Shown here in pieces: positions 54,808 to 64,000 of a stretch of DNA of 64,000 nucleotides. The stretch comes from Ophiostoma sp. CBS 140.51. Taxonomy: Eukaryota; Ascomycota; Sordariomycetes; Ophiostomatales; Ophiostomataceae. Under the pieces are notes generated by a model. It saw only the letters and a list, made by a program, of their open reading frames with translations, did no database searches and was not told the origin of the DNA. Position numbers and translations under genes: made by a program. Positions within the stretch are counted from its first letter, which is position 1. Every line of letters begins with the position of its first letter. The DNA is taken from NCBI GenBank assembly GCA_029298735.1, contig JANSLP010000013.1:186001-250000 (forward strand), read 5' to 3'.

Positions 54808-56470
54808 ATGGTCAGCCCACGGGTCTCGATTCTCGTGGCCGCGGCGATTACGCCCGTCCTCGCCTTCTGGCGCATGGAGTGCCGTGGCGTGGCCGGCTAC
54901 GCCCGCATCGATCCGCTCGTGTCGCCTGGTGAGCCGTCGATGCACTTGCACGCCATCATGGGCTCTGGTGGCTTTGGCGAGTCTGCCACCTATGCCGACA
55001 TCACCGCCAGCGACTGCACATCCTGTCTTGTTACGGAAGACAAGTCGTCGTACTGGCACCCGGCCCTGTACTTTTTGGACACAACTACCAACGAGTACGA
55101 GCTCGTCGAACAGGTCGGCGGCACACTCGCCTATTATCTGCTCAACAGCGGCAACGGCAACACCAACATCACCGCCTTCCCCGAAAATTTCCGCATGATT
55201 GCCGGCGACAACAGCCGCCACGCTTTCACGGCCGGCAACGTCGAGATGGCCGACCCGCCCAAGTCGAACTGGGCAGCGCTTAACCAGACGAGCCAGGACA
55301 AGCTGGCACAGCGTGCTCTGGGCTTTAATTGCTTAGACTACAGCGCCACGCCCGAGGCCTCGCTGTACCGCCACTTCTTCCCTGACAAGACCTTTTTGGA
55401 TGCCAACTGCCCCGACGGTATCCGCTTCGAGCTCATGTTCCCGTCGTGCTGGAACGGCAAGGATGTCGACTCGGAGAACCACCAGTCGCACGTCGCCTAT
55501 CCGGACCTCGTGATGACGGGCGACTGCCCGGACGATTTCCCGGTGCGCCTGCCGAGTCTGTTCTATGAGACCATCTGGAACACGCCGGCGTACATTGGCC
55601 GCACCGGCCAGTTTGTCATTTCCAACGGAGATGTTCAAGGTATGTACCCGCCCCGCTCATTCTAATTAATTTCTTACTAACTTCCCAGGCTTCGCGTATC
55701 ATGGCGATTTCATGACCGGCTGGGACGTCGACTTCCTCCAGGACGCCGTCAACACCTGTACGAACCCGTCGGGCGAGATTGAGGACTGCCCGCTCTTCAC
55801 GATCCAGTCCTTGGCCGATGCCCAGGCCTGCCAGATCGACATCCCCGCCAACGTGGCCAGCGACAACACGGCCGGTCCCGCTGCCAGCCTTCCGGGTGGC
55901 GTTGCACCTTTTGGTGACTACATGGACGTCACCATGCTCGAGACGTACAACACGGCGCTGTCGTTCCAGCCCACGTCGACCCAAGGTCTGGAGGGTGGTT
56001 TCGGGGCTGGCAGTGTCGTGGCCCAGAATGCTGGTGCCACGGGCGATGCTGCTGCCGCCGGTGCTCCTGTCCCGACCACTGCTGGCGCGGCTGCCACTTC
56101 AGCCATCAACGCCCAGATCGTCGCCAATCTCCACTCGGACAATGTCTTTGCCTCGTCGGCGGCGGCAGCATCTCCGTCGTCTTCACCGGCACCCCCTCCA
56201 TCTCCATCTCCCTCGCCGTCACCTTCAACTCCCAGCAGCGTCACCACTGCGCCGCCCAGCTCGCCCAGCGGCGAGACCCATGTCAACGTCATCAGCACGC
56301 AATACATTACTGTGGGCAACATGGTGACGGAGATTCTGTGGGAAGAGACGATTGTCTATGTGACCGAGGACCCGGAGACGATTGTGACGACCGTTACGAC
56401 GACACCGGCGGCCGCTGTCAAGCCCCGCTTCCACAACCACATGCGCCGCCACCGACGGGGCCGTCAGTAA
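54808..56470 (+). CDS. Secreted DUF1996 protein
   Basis: Two exons (54808-55639, 55689-56470) with a 49-bp intron (GTATGT...TTCCCAG); 537 residues. Residues 1-19 are a signal peptide (MVSPRVSILVAAAITPVLA), directly followed by FWRMECRG, the typical DUF1996 opening. Family motifs seen include DPLVSPGEPSMHLHAIMG, YWHPALYF, HRHFFP-like YRHFFPD, MFPSCWNGKDVDS.NHQSHVAYP and FAYHGDFMTGWD. DUF1996 proteins are extracellular or wall-associated; some members have copper- or wall-related roles but activity is unsettled. After about residue 390 comes an Ala/Ser/Pro-rich linker (SPSPSPSPST-like) and a basic HNHMRRHRRGRQ end. No GPI signal is evident. Confidence 0.88.
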
Positions 56471-57808
56471 GAGGGGGACAAAAGCGGTGGTTGGGAAAAA
56501 AAAGCTGGCGTGGTTTTTGTCGTTGTTCGCGGTCGACAGGTCGACAGGTCGACAGGTCGACATCTTTTGTCCTTTCTTGTTTTATATTTTTTTTCGCATC
56601 TCTTCGCTTCTCTACTCTCCTTTCCATTTAGTTGCCATATCTTTGGTTAATTTGGTTTATTGGTTACCTCTTTTTATTCTATTTCGTTAATTTCTTTTGT
56701 CATCTGTCGTTTGCTTTGCTTTTCGCTGTTTTGTTTGTCGCGTTTTCGATGATATCACAGATGCCGATGTCGACTTGGGGGGAAGAAAGGCTGGGAAAGG
56801 GAGGAGCAAAAGGAGGGAAAAGGGGCGTTCCTTGTATGAGATACCATATTTTCCTTTAATTTTGACTGTTTTTGACTACCTTTTTGACTTTTCGACTATT
56901 TTGACATCTTCTTGCTATTTTCTAGCCATCGCCTCACTTTGCCTGCCATTTCCCAGGCTACTGCAAGGCAAATGGATACGGATGGCTGAAATTGCCTTGG
57001 TGGCTCGCCCATTCCACGGATGTAGTGGAAAACAAACGGTGCACTTAGTCAAAAGAAGCGCGACTATTGCTATCTCCACCACCCACTTACACCCAAAATA
57101 GCAATTCCACAATCACCAACCTCAAATCTTCATCGACCAATTTCACGCCAATTTCTTCGTCCCCATCAACGGCCCGCTCGACCAGCTTTCGTCGTCCGTA
57201 TCGACTACACAAAAATAGAGATGAACCAGCTGCCACCTGGAATGCCATGTGGCCCCGCCGGACCCGAGGCCACCTCCCGCAGACAATGTATGGCAATTTG
57301 GAGGGGATTGGGCGGCCATTGTGCAAGGCTGGAATGCCGTGATACTGTCGTCCCCAACGACACATTCCAGGCTTGTTTGCTGTGAAGAGTACCACAATGG
57401 CCCATGCCCAAGTCGACGAAAAGCTTACATCTCATTTCAATTGTCATGGTTTTTGTTGTCCATGCTGCTGGTGGACTATTTTCTTCCTCTTTTCTTCCTT
57501 TCTCTTCCTCATCCCTCTCCCCCATCGTCGACAAATCGCATCGCCAAACATACATCGAGGAAACTACACCACTCATCCTCGACATTGATCTCGACATCGA
57601 TCTCGACAACCGATCATTTCACCTTGTCGATACCGACAACGACTTCGACAACGACCTCGCCCAACTACATCGGATCCTATCAAGCCCGCCTTTCCAGAAC
57701 ACATTCGCCGGCATGTTCTAAAAGGCACCTTCACTCGTTTTTATTCTCTTTTCTTTCTGTTGACACTTTTCACTCGTTATTGTTTATTACTCTTTCGTTT
57801 ATTATATC
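56471..57808. other. Intergenic region between the DUF1996 gene and the large membrane protein gene
   Basis: About 1.3 kb. The only structured element is an 8-bp tandem repeat at 56531-56562. The 57400-57720 stretch has an open frame rich in Asp/Ile/Leu repeats (DIDLDIDLDN) but sits where a leader is expected and is not supported as a gene. Confidence 0.4.
56531..56562. repeat. Tandem repeat GGTCGACA x4
   Basis: Four perfect copies of the 8-bp unit GGTCGACA lie about 60 bp after the DUF1996 stop codon, in the expected 3' UTR. Each contains the palindrome GTCGAC. Confidence 0.8.
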
Positions 57809-60800
57809 ATGCCCAGACTCCTTTCAAGAGATGCCGGCGCTGCCAGTGGCGGCGCCGGCGTCAGTCTCGGCGTCATTATTGCCGTCGTGATCATCGGGAC
57901 CATCTTTGTCGCCGTCGGTGGCGGTCTGCTGTGCACCTGGGCCGCACGGCGGAAGCGCCACAAGCGCCGGCAGTCTCGTCGTGCCGAAGAGGAGGAGGCC
58001 CGCAAGAAGCAAATGATGGCCGTCACCATGATGCGGGACAGTGATGAGGGCACATGGCCGGTGGATGGACACCAGACTATGGCTGGCGATGTCACTTCCA
58101 AGGCAGCGGCTACCGCCGCCACCAACTACTTCCGCCCAGGCGGTGCACCCATTTCGGACTGTGCCTCGAGCACATGCTGCTCTTTGGCCTCGACGCGCGA
58201 CTCCTTCTCGACCATGGACGGCGATTTCGAGGGGTCTGGGGTCACCTGGTGGTGGCTCTGGCGCTGGCGGCGGTTCTGGCACAACCAGCGCCGGTGGGTG
58301 CGTCGGCAAAAGCAGCGCGGCACAGCCGTCTTAGGACGTACCGGTAGTAACAGCAGTGGTAGCTCGTCTGAAATCAAACTGCAGAGCCAGCACAACCACT
58401 GCCAGCACGACCACGGCCACCATGGCCACCACCACCACCGCCGCGGAACTGTGGACGGCTCACCGCGCAAGCTGCGCCGCCACCACGGCCGGCCCGAAAC
58501 GTCTGTTATCGCCTCGACCAACTCGTTGTTCTTCTTGGCCTTTGTGGGCGAAAACGACAACAACCGGGACGCCATTGCGAGCAACGCGGCCAATGGCGAG
58601 ATTGGTCTGCGGGAAGCGCCGCCGTCGTTTTCGATCATCCGGGCCAATTCCAATCTGCTCCCGCAGCGTCCGCCGCCGCCCTCGGAGCAGCAGCGGCTGA
58701 TCCAGAATGGTAGTGGTAGTGTCAACCAGTCGCCTCCCAAGATGGGCGGTGCCAACGGTCCTGGTAACGGCGTGTGTGCTGCCGGCAGCGTCAACAACAT
58801 CATCGGCAACCGCTCTTCGATGCCCAACCCCAACATGCCGCCTCGTCCGCAGAACCCTCGCTACCGTCCGCGGTCTGGCCCGCCCGGTCCTGGTTGTCCT
58901 CAACAGGCCCCGTCTCTCCAGCCTCCACCGCCCATCTCGACCCGGTCTCTGCCCCGCCCGCCGCAGCCTGCTCTCATTATTCCCAGCCAGCCAGACACGT
59001 ACATCCCGCCTGGCGTGCCGTTCCACCCCAATCTGCCGCCGCACCAGCAGCACCAGATGATGATTATGATGATGCAGCAGCAGCAGATGCAGCTCCAGCA
59101 GCAAATCCGTCAACAGCACATGCAGCAACAGCATCAAGGCCAGCAACGCTTGTCCCGCTCCGGCAGCAAGCACGGCCCTCAGCAAAACTATGCGACAGAA
59201 GCCGCTCTCACTGAAATTCTGCGTTCGACGGAACAGCGTCTGGCACAGTTGCAGGGTCAGCAGCCTGGCGGTAACAACCTTGGCTCGATGAAGCGTGCTT
59301 CTATGACGAGTCCAGCCAAGACCAACTCTGTTGCTGCTCCTACTCCCGCTGCCGACACCGACGCTGAAAGCATCAAGCGCATCTCGCAGACGTCGGGCTC
59401 CGACGCCGACAGCATGAGCATGGCCAACAACAGCAAGGATGTCCGCGACAGCAGCCCGATCCTGGATGCCATCCCGACGGCCCTATCCAGCCCCAGCAAG
59501 AGCCCCAACAAGAACCGGGTCGCTGCCGGTACGCTCTCTCACGCCGGTGGCAACAACAACAACGTCATGATGGCCCATCCCATGATGTTGCCTGCTGTTC
59601 CCCCACCAGCTGTCCTTCTGCCTGTCCCCGGCCCGTCGTCCGTCTCCAACTCGTCCCCCGAGACCCGCTCGCCCTCGTCCGTCTACTCGTCCTCTGGCGC
59701 CTCTTCGCGCTCGTCGCTCTCGACCGTTTACAGTGTGGACGAGCGCTCCGACAAGGGCACGGTCACTACCAGCAAGGCCACCTCCAAGGGTGGTGTCCGC
59801 ATTGCCAACAGCGACGACGATGCCCAAAACGACCGCATCCTCGCGGGCCTGGGCATCACCGGTGCTTTAGCGGCTGCCGACGCCCAGTTTGTCGACATTT
59901 CCAAGAAGAGTCTGGAGGATGTTCACATTGCTCACGCTGTTGTAGAGGACAGCACTCTCATCCCCGCCGCTCTGTCGACACCAAAGTCCAAGTCGCGCGC
60001 CTCAGCCACGTCTGCCGCACCCAACCTGCCCGCCCGGTCGCCGAAGCGGTCGGCCGGTACTGTCACAAAAGGCAGCGGCATCATGATCCCTCACTCGGCG
60101 AGCAGAAACAGTCTGAGCAGCTCCAACAGTGCCAGTAATGTCAACAACACTCGTGGCCCCGGCCCCGGCCCGAACCGCAACCGCCATCGCCGCAATGGCA
60201 GTGTCTGGCAGCAGGCACCGTCGCCGCAGCAGCTACAGCAGTACGGCGTCATGAACGGCAACAACATGAACACCAACAACATGATGCACAACAACAGTGC
60301 TCGCTTTACCTTTGGCGGTCCCAACAACAACAAAAACACCAACAACAACAATAACCAGAGTGTCAACTCAGGTGTCCGCCTGATGGTCACCTGCCCCAGC
60401 AAGCCTGATGTCAACGACACGAACAACAGCAGCGACGCTGACCTCAGCGACGAAAAGACACCAACATCTGTCAACTCATCGTCGTCGCCCAACGCTTGGC
60501 GCAAGTCCGCCGACCGTTCTCTGTTGTGCAGCTCGCCCACGCTGGCGCCCGAGGACGAGCACTCGCTCGTCCCCGGTCGTGCCAACCCGCGCACCTCGTG
60601 GGGCAACCCCAACGGCCACGGTGCTCTCCCGCCCAACCCGCCCAAGCACGGCCGTCGCTCCCTCAATGAACGCATCGAGGCCCTCCACCTCCAGGGCGTT
60701 GAGAGTGAAGACACACAGTTCCGCCGCGCTGTCCGCCCCCTGCCCCGCCCACCATCGTTTGGCTCCCTCAACAACCTCAACGCCCTCAACGCTCTGAGTG

Positions 60801-61711
60801 CGTCCATGGCCCAGAACCCGCACTCGTCATACTCCTCCCAATCCTCGCAGACCTCCCAGCCTTCCGGCACCGTCGTCGCCGCCGCCGCCGAGCTCCGCCG
60901 CATGAACAGCACCGCCTACAGCGAGGCTTCCAGCTGTTACAGCAATGCCACGTCCGCCGTGGGCAAGTCGCCCGCCCTGGGTAGCCTGCAGATTGCCACG
61001 GCACCGTCTGCTATGGGCTTGGCCGCGCAACCCCGCCGTGCCCACCGCCGGCGCAACAGCAGTGCCGGCGAGTCTGCTTCTGGTGTTTCATCGTCGTCCA
61101 ACCGCAACAGCGCCGTCGGCAGCCGGCAGTACCTCGCTCTGGGCAAGAAGCGCGTGTCGCAGGTGCCGTCCCACGTCGGTGGTGCGTATGACAAGGAGAA
61201 TCGGGATGTGAAGCGCGTGTCGGCTCCTCCCACCTCTTCGTCGTCGTCGGCTGGCCGACCCTGGCCGCAGCGCACCCGTTCTGCCCGCAGCATGACCACC
61301 ACCGGTACAGCTCTCCGTCGCGTCGACGAGAACCCCGCGTCGGGCGCGTCCACACCGTCGGGGACCCCAAACAAGGGGACCCCAAACGGGGCCCTCACCC
61401 CGTCGGCGACCGCTGGTTCGAATCTCAGTGTGGTATCGTCGTACTCCCCCTCCACGCCAAAGGCCAACACCGGCCGGCCGCTGCGCAAATCGCCGAGCCG
61501 CTCCACCCAAGTCGGAAACACTCTTCTGCCCGCTACGGGGAGCCCCGTGGGGAAGCTTCGGGCCAAGTCGATGATGGGTCCAAGCACGCCGCCCGCGGTG
61601 CGTCAGTTGCAGCAGCAGCATGCGGCCAACACGGCGACGGCGAGTCGGGACAGTCTTGGACTGTATGATCAGGACGGTTTCCTGTTGAGTTCGCCTGCGA
61701 GGAAGGTGTAG
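57809..61711 (+). CDS. Large single-pass membrane protein with a disordered cytosolic tail
   Basis: Single exon, 1300 residues. Residues about 19-45 are one hydrophobic helix (SLGVIIAVVIIGTIFVAVGG) followed by a strongly basic stretch (RRKRHKRRQSRR) and acidic EEEEAR, so the bulk should face the cytosol. The rest is low-complexity: His-rich HGHHGHHHH near 205, Pro-rich and Gln/Met-rich (MIMMMQQQQMQLQQQ), Asn and Ser runs. The C-terminus LYDQDGFLLSSPARKV looks like a conserved short motif of uncharacterised Sordariomycete proteins. No enzyme domain is seen. An odd Trp/Arg block (TWWWLWRWRRFW, about 147-158) lies where another frame reads Gly/Ser-rich, suggesting compensating frame slips. Function unknown; scaffold or polarity roles would be guesses. 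Confidence 0.72.
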   Translation: MPRLLSRDAGAASGGAGVSLGVIIAVVIIGTIFVAVGGGLLCTWAARRKRHKRRQSRRAEEEEARKKQMMAVTMMRDSDEGTWPVDGHQTMAGDVTSKAAATAATNYFRPGGAPISDCASSTCCSLASTRDSFSTMDGDFEGSGVTWWWLWRWRRFWHNQRRWVRRQKQRGTAVLGRTGSNSSGSSSEIKLQSQHNHCQHDHGHHGHHHHRRGTVDGSPRKLRRHHGRPETSVIASTNSLFFLAFVGENDNNRDAIASNAANGEIGLREAPPSFSIIRANSNLLPQRPPPPSEQQRLIQNGSGSVNQSPPKMGGANGPGNGVCAAGSVNNIIGNRSSMPNPNMPPRPQNPRYRPRSGPPGPGCPQQAPSLQPPPPISTRSLPRPPQPALIIPSQPDTYIPPGVPFHPNLPPHQQHQMMIMMMQQQQMQLQQQIRQQHMQQQHQGQQRLSRSGSKHGPQQNYATEAALTEILRSTEQRLAQLQGQQPGGNNLGSMKRASMTSPAKTNSVAAPTPAADTDAESIKRISQTSGSDADSMSMANNSKDVRDSSPILDAIPTALSSPSKSPNKNRVAAGTLSHAGGNNNNVMMAHPMMLPAVPPPAVLLPVPGPSSVSNSSPETRSPSSVYSSSGASSRSSLSTVYSVDERSDKGTVTTSKATSKGGVRIANSDDDAQNDRILAGLGITGALAAADAQFVDISKKSLEDVHIAHAVVEDSTLIPAALSTPKSKSRASATSAAPNLPARSPKRSAGTVTKGSGIMIPHSASRNSLSSSNSASNVNNTRGPGPGPNRNRHRRNGSVWQQAPSPQQLQQYGVMNGNNMNTNNMMHNNSARFTFGGPNNNKNTNNNNNQSVNSGVRLMVTCPSKPDVNDTNNSSDADLSDEKTPTSVNSSSSPNAWRKSADRSLLCSSPTLAPEDEHSLVPGRANPRTSWGNPNGHGALPPNPPKHGRRSLNERIEALHLQGVESEDTQFRRAVRPLPRPPSFGSLNNLNALNALSASMAQNPHSSYSSQSSQTSQPSGTVVAAAAELRRMNSTAYSEASSCYSNATSAVGKSPALGSLQIATAPSAMGLAAQPRRAHRRRNSSAGESASGVSSSSNRNSAVGSRQYLALGKKRVSQVPSHVGGAYDKENRDVKRVSAPPTSSSSSAGRPWPQRTRSARSMTTTGTALRRVDENPASGASTPSGTPNKGTPNGALTPSATAGSNLSVVSSYSPSTPKANTGRPLRKSPSRSTQVGNTLLPATGSPVGKLRAKSMMGPSTPPAVRQLQQQHAANTATASRDSLGLYDQDGFLLSSPARKV

Positions 61712-62637
61712 GCGGTGAAGAGGTAGTAATCTATTTGGTGATTGAAGAGGCTGCATGTCTTTGGACAACATTCATTTCCTTGCTAGTCTTTATTTCCTAT
61801 TGGGTCTTCTTTGGGTCGCGTTTTTTGCTTTATATCTCTCAGTCACTCTCTTTTTCTTTTTCATTCTCTACATACTTTCATACTTTCATACTTTATTTCC
61901 TATCTTCTCATTTACTAGGAACAAGATTTTATTCTTTCATAGGTGTACTTTGCTTTTTACTACTACTTTTACTTCTGCCTATATATTTATATTCTCTTTC
62001 ATATCGCTTCATGATTGTAGACTTGTTGTAGATACTCGCATTGATTTGTTTTCTTGTACACAAGACAGAAGTTGTGTGCTGTATATAGTTTCTTGCTAGT
62101 CTCGAATCAAATTATGGGTTTTTAGTTATTTTCTCTCGCTTTTTATATAAATTCAAGATTACATTTTACATGTTTGAATATTTTACGATTTGTTGGTGGC
62201 AATTATTTATTTTCATCGGTTGTTTTTGATTTATTTCACACGAAATTCATTGTGACGAGCTAGGGCCGCTTAGTTAGTGTAAGCTCCCGCCACTACCACG
62301 TACTTCATCTGCACAAACTGCATCTTGCCGCTTCACACACACGACATATCAAATATCTCAAAATCAACAACTCGAGTCAACTGCATCGAGTCTTCCACAA
62401 CACAAAAGGTCGCCTAACAAAGACATCGGCTCGTCTCGGAAAATTGCGACAAAGACGTTCCCGTCTACCTGCGCGCATCGTCGCGCACTCTACATTTAAC
62501 GCACATCCTCTTCCCCTACACTTTTTGCCCCTCATTCCTGTGTCGCATCGCGCATCACACCGCGTGCACACATCGCGCGCATTCCACCTCCATCCCCATC
62601 TCCCTTCCTTGACACACATTCTACACCCACTCGCACA
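61712..62637. other. Intergenic region between the membrane protein and GH18 genes
   Basis: About 930 bp. T-rich to 62230, consistent with a 3' region, then C/A-rich leader sequence before the GH18 start. No gene is seen. Confidence 0.4.
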
Positions 62638-63879
62638 ATGCCCCCTATCCCACACTCTCCAAAGGTCGTCGTCTACCACCAGACACACCACTCGCGCGAT
62701 GGCCAGCGGCCGGTGTCCATTCTGCCTCTCCTCGGGAGAGACGGCGGTCCACCCTCGGCCACGCACATTGTCGTCGCCGCCGTGCACATTAACGATGCCC
62801 GCTCGGACAAGCCGCTGACGCTGAATGATCACCCGCCCGACCACCCGCGGTTTGATGTGCTGTGGAGCGAGGTGGCGGCTGCGCAATCCAAGGGTGTAAG
62901 GGTGCTGGCGCTGCTCGGCGGCGCGGCCAAGGGGTCTTATGAGAGACTCGACGTTGCCCGAGGGGATGTGTCAAAGGCGTCATTCGAGACCTACTACGGA
63001 CTACTCTCCTCGTTGCTACGCAGGAAGCGCCTCGACGGCGTCGACCTCGACGTCGAAGAACAAATGTCCCTCCCCGGCATCATCCACTTGATTGACCGGC
63101 TGCGCGCCGACTTTGGCCCCCAGTTCTTGCTGACCATGGCCCCCGTCGCTGCCGCTTTGCTCCGCCCCTACGATCCGCGCTGCAATTTGAGCGGGTTCTC
63201 GTATGCCGATCTCGAGCGCGAGCGAGGCCCGGAAATTGCATGGTACCATGCGCAGTTTTACTGTGGATGGGGCGACGCCGCGCAGCCGCACATGTATGCC
63301 ACCATGGTCGGGTTAGGCCAGCCGGGGTCGGGACTCGGCGGGGCAGGGGGTCCGCCGGGAGCTCCTGGAGCTGGTATTGGCGGGGGCGTGGTCTGGCCAG
63401 CTCATCGCGTGGTTATGGGCCTCGTGACGAACCCGGCCAACGGTCCCGGGTTTGTGCCGCTGGACACGTCGGCGGAAGTCATGATGCAGCTGCAGGCGGC
63501 GACGTCGGCGGCGGCCGTCGCGTTTCCCGGTGTACCCGGTATCCGGGGAGGACAGTTTGCCGGTGTTTCGGGTTGGGAGTACTTCAACTCGATGCCAGGT
63601 GGCGAGGACCGGCCGTGGGAGTGGGCCGAGTGGATGTCGGCGATCCTGGGGACCAGAGTAGAGGCGGATGGCCTTCCTGGAAACATGCAGACGCAGGTGC
63701 AGACGGCGAAGGCAACAAGTACACATACAGCCAGCACCTCTGCAACCTCGGCAATAGCAACGCCGGCATCGTCTACGGCCCAGCCAACACCACCAGAGGC
63801 CGACCCCGACGCTGAAGGCGGGCCGGATGCACCCGTCCCCGCTGCCTTTGAGTACTCCACCGATACGGAGGAGGAGTAG
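62638..63879 (+). CDS. GH18-family glycoside hydrolase, no signal peptide
   Basis: Single exon, 413 residues. The start follows a C/A-rich leader (CTCGCACAATGCCC). The GH18 catalytic motif DGVDLDVE is intact (Asp133, Asp136, Asp138, catalytic Glu140), and ALLGGAAKGSYERL is the upstream SxGG-like strand. HLIDRLRADFGPQFLLTMAPVA and AWYHAQFYCGWG continue the TIM barrel; SGWEYFNSMPG is the last barrel strand. GH18 members hydrolyse chitin or the core GlcNAc-GlcNAc bond of N-glycans (ENGase type) by substrate-assisted catalysis. There is no signal peptide, so a cytosolic role such as N-glycan or chitin turnover is plausible. After about residue 355 a Thr/Ala/Pro-rich tail ends in acidic residues. 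A Gly/Pro-rich loop (about 221-245) interrupts the barrel. Confidence 0.85.
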   Translation: MPPIPHSPKVVVYHQTHHSRDGQRPVSILPLLGRDGGPPSATHIVVAAVHINDARSDKPLTLNDHPPDHPRFDVLWSEVAAAQSKGVRVLALLGGAAKGSYERLDVARGDVSKASFETYYGLLSSLLRRKRLDGVDLDVEEQMSLPGIIHLIDRLRADFGPQFLLTMAPVAAALLRPYDPRCNLSGFSYADLERERGPEIAWYHAQFYCGWGDAAQPHMYATMVGLGQPGSGLGGAGGPPGAPGAGIGGGVVWPAHRVVMGLVTNPANGPGFVPLDTSAEVMMQLQAATSAAAVAFPGVPGIRGGQFAGVSGWEYFNSMPGGEDRPWEWAEWMSAILGTRVEADGLPGNMQTQVQTAKATSTHTASTSATSAIATPASSTAQPTPPEADPDAEGGPDAPVPAAFEYSTDTEEE

Positions 63880-64000
63880 TCCTAACGCCCTGGACTTACA
63901 AATACAAAGCGCCACAGAGAGGCGCGGACGAAACGGACGAAGAGGCTGGTGGTTTGACTTAATTAAAAGGCAAGGATTGAGGCACGGCAGGACTCCTCCA
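63880..64000. other. Window end, 3' flank of the GH18 gene
   Basis: 121 bp of presumed 3' UTR; no gene is seen before the window ends. Confidence 0.3.

Noticed and set aside
57404..57721. Open frame with DIDLDIDLDN repeats and a hydrophobic start
   Set aside because: It sits in the probable 5' leader of the 57809 gene, has skewed composition, several overlapping frames of similar length and no known domain.
61405..61430. GGTTCGAATC, matching a tRNA B-box
   Set aside because: It lies inside the open reading frame of the large membrane protein (Ala-Gly-Ser-Asn-Leu), with no A-box or foldable tRNA around it.

Overview
The window is nuclear DNA of a filamentous ascomycete, most likely a Sordariomycete. 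Genes are short-introned (49-79 bp, donors near GTATGT/GTAAGT/GTGCGT, acceptors YAG). The gene set is also typical: an ankyrin NLR with a fungal NACHT_N domain, Mediator Med16, a Hst3/4-type sirtuin, a killer-toxin-like chitinase remnant, a DUF1996 secreted protein and F-box families. Long pyrimidine-rich 5' leaders and multi-kilobase intergenic spaces fit this. The order or genus cannot be fixed from the sequence.

Layout. 1.2-3.4 kb: an RpiB-type sugar-phosphate isomerase and a triosephosphate-isomerase-like protein in tandem, the pair expected for tetrulose-phosphate isomerisation in erythritol/erythrulose catabolism. 6.2-7.4 kb: a secreted protein built from nine units, each opening with HHAG[KQ]KT directly after a basic (mostly KR/RR, Kex2-type) site, with its own TATA box. 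This is the most unusual gene in the window. 7.8-11.9 kb: a NACHT-ankyrin NLR. 12.6-15.8 kb: a decayed divergent pair, an internally deleted killer-toxin-like GH18 chitinase and a secreted-protein pseudogene with five in-frame stops and a frameshift. 16.4-17.65 kb: a wrecked F-box-like paralogue. 17.7-18.6 kb: an aldo/keto reductase. 23.7-24.9 kb: a zinc alcohol dehydrogenase. 25.1-27.0 kb: a hevein-domain, threonine-rich secreted protein with palindromes upstream. 28.5-28.9 kb: a CHY zinc finger protein. 29.5-33.9 kb: two tandem F-box-like paralogues, the first broken and the second intact.

From 34.3 to 50.8 kb the content becomes conserved housekeeping: Hst4-like sirtuin, Med16, SmD3, a mitochondrial Mmc1-like protein, auxilin-like Swa2 and the E2 enzyme Ubc7. 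After about 4 kb of apparently non-coding sequence come a DUF1996 secreted protein, a large single-pass low-complexity protein and a GH18 protein without a signal peptide.

The 6-34 kb part therefore looks like an accessory, fast-turnover segment (allorecognition, antagonism, secreted peptides, gene-family birth and death) next to a stable core block. Many of the nonsense changes in its pseudogenes read as C-to-T changes (CGA to TGA, CAG to TAG), consistent with RIP-like or deamination-driven decay. No transposons, tRNAs, rRNAs or CRISPR arrays could be supported.
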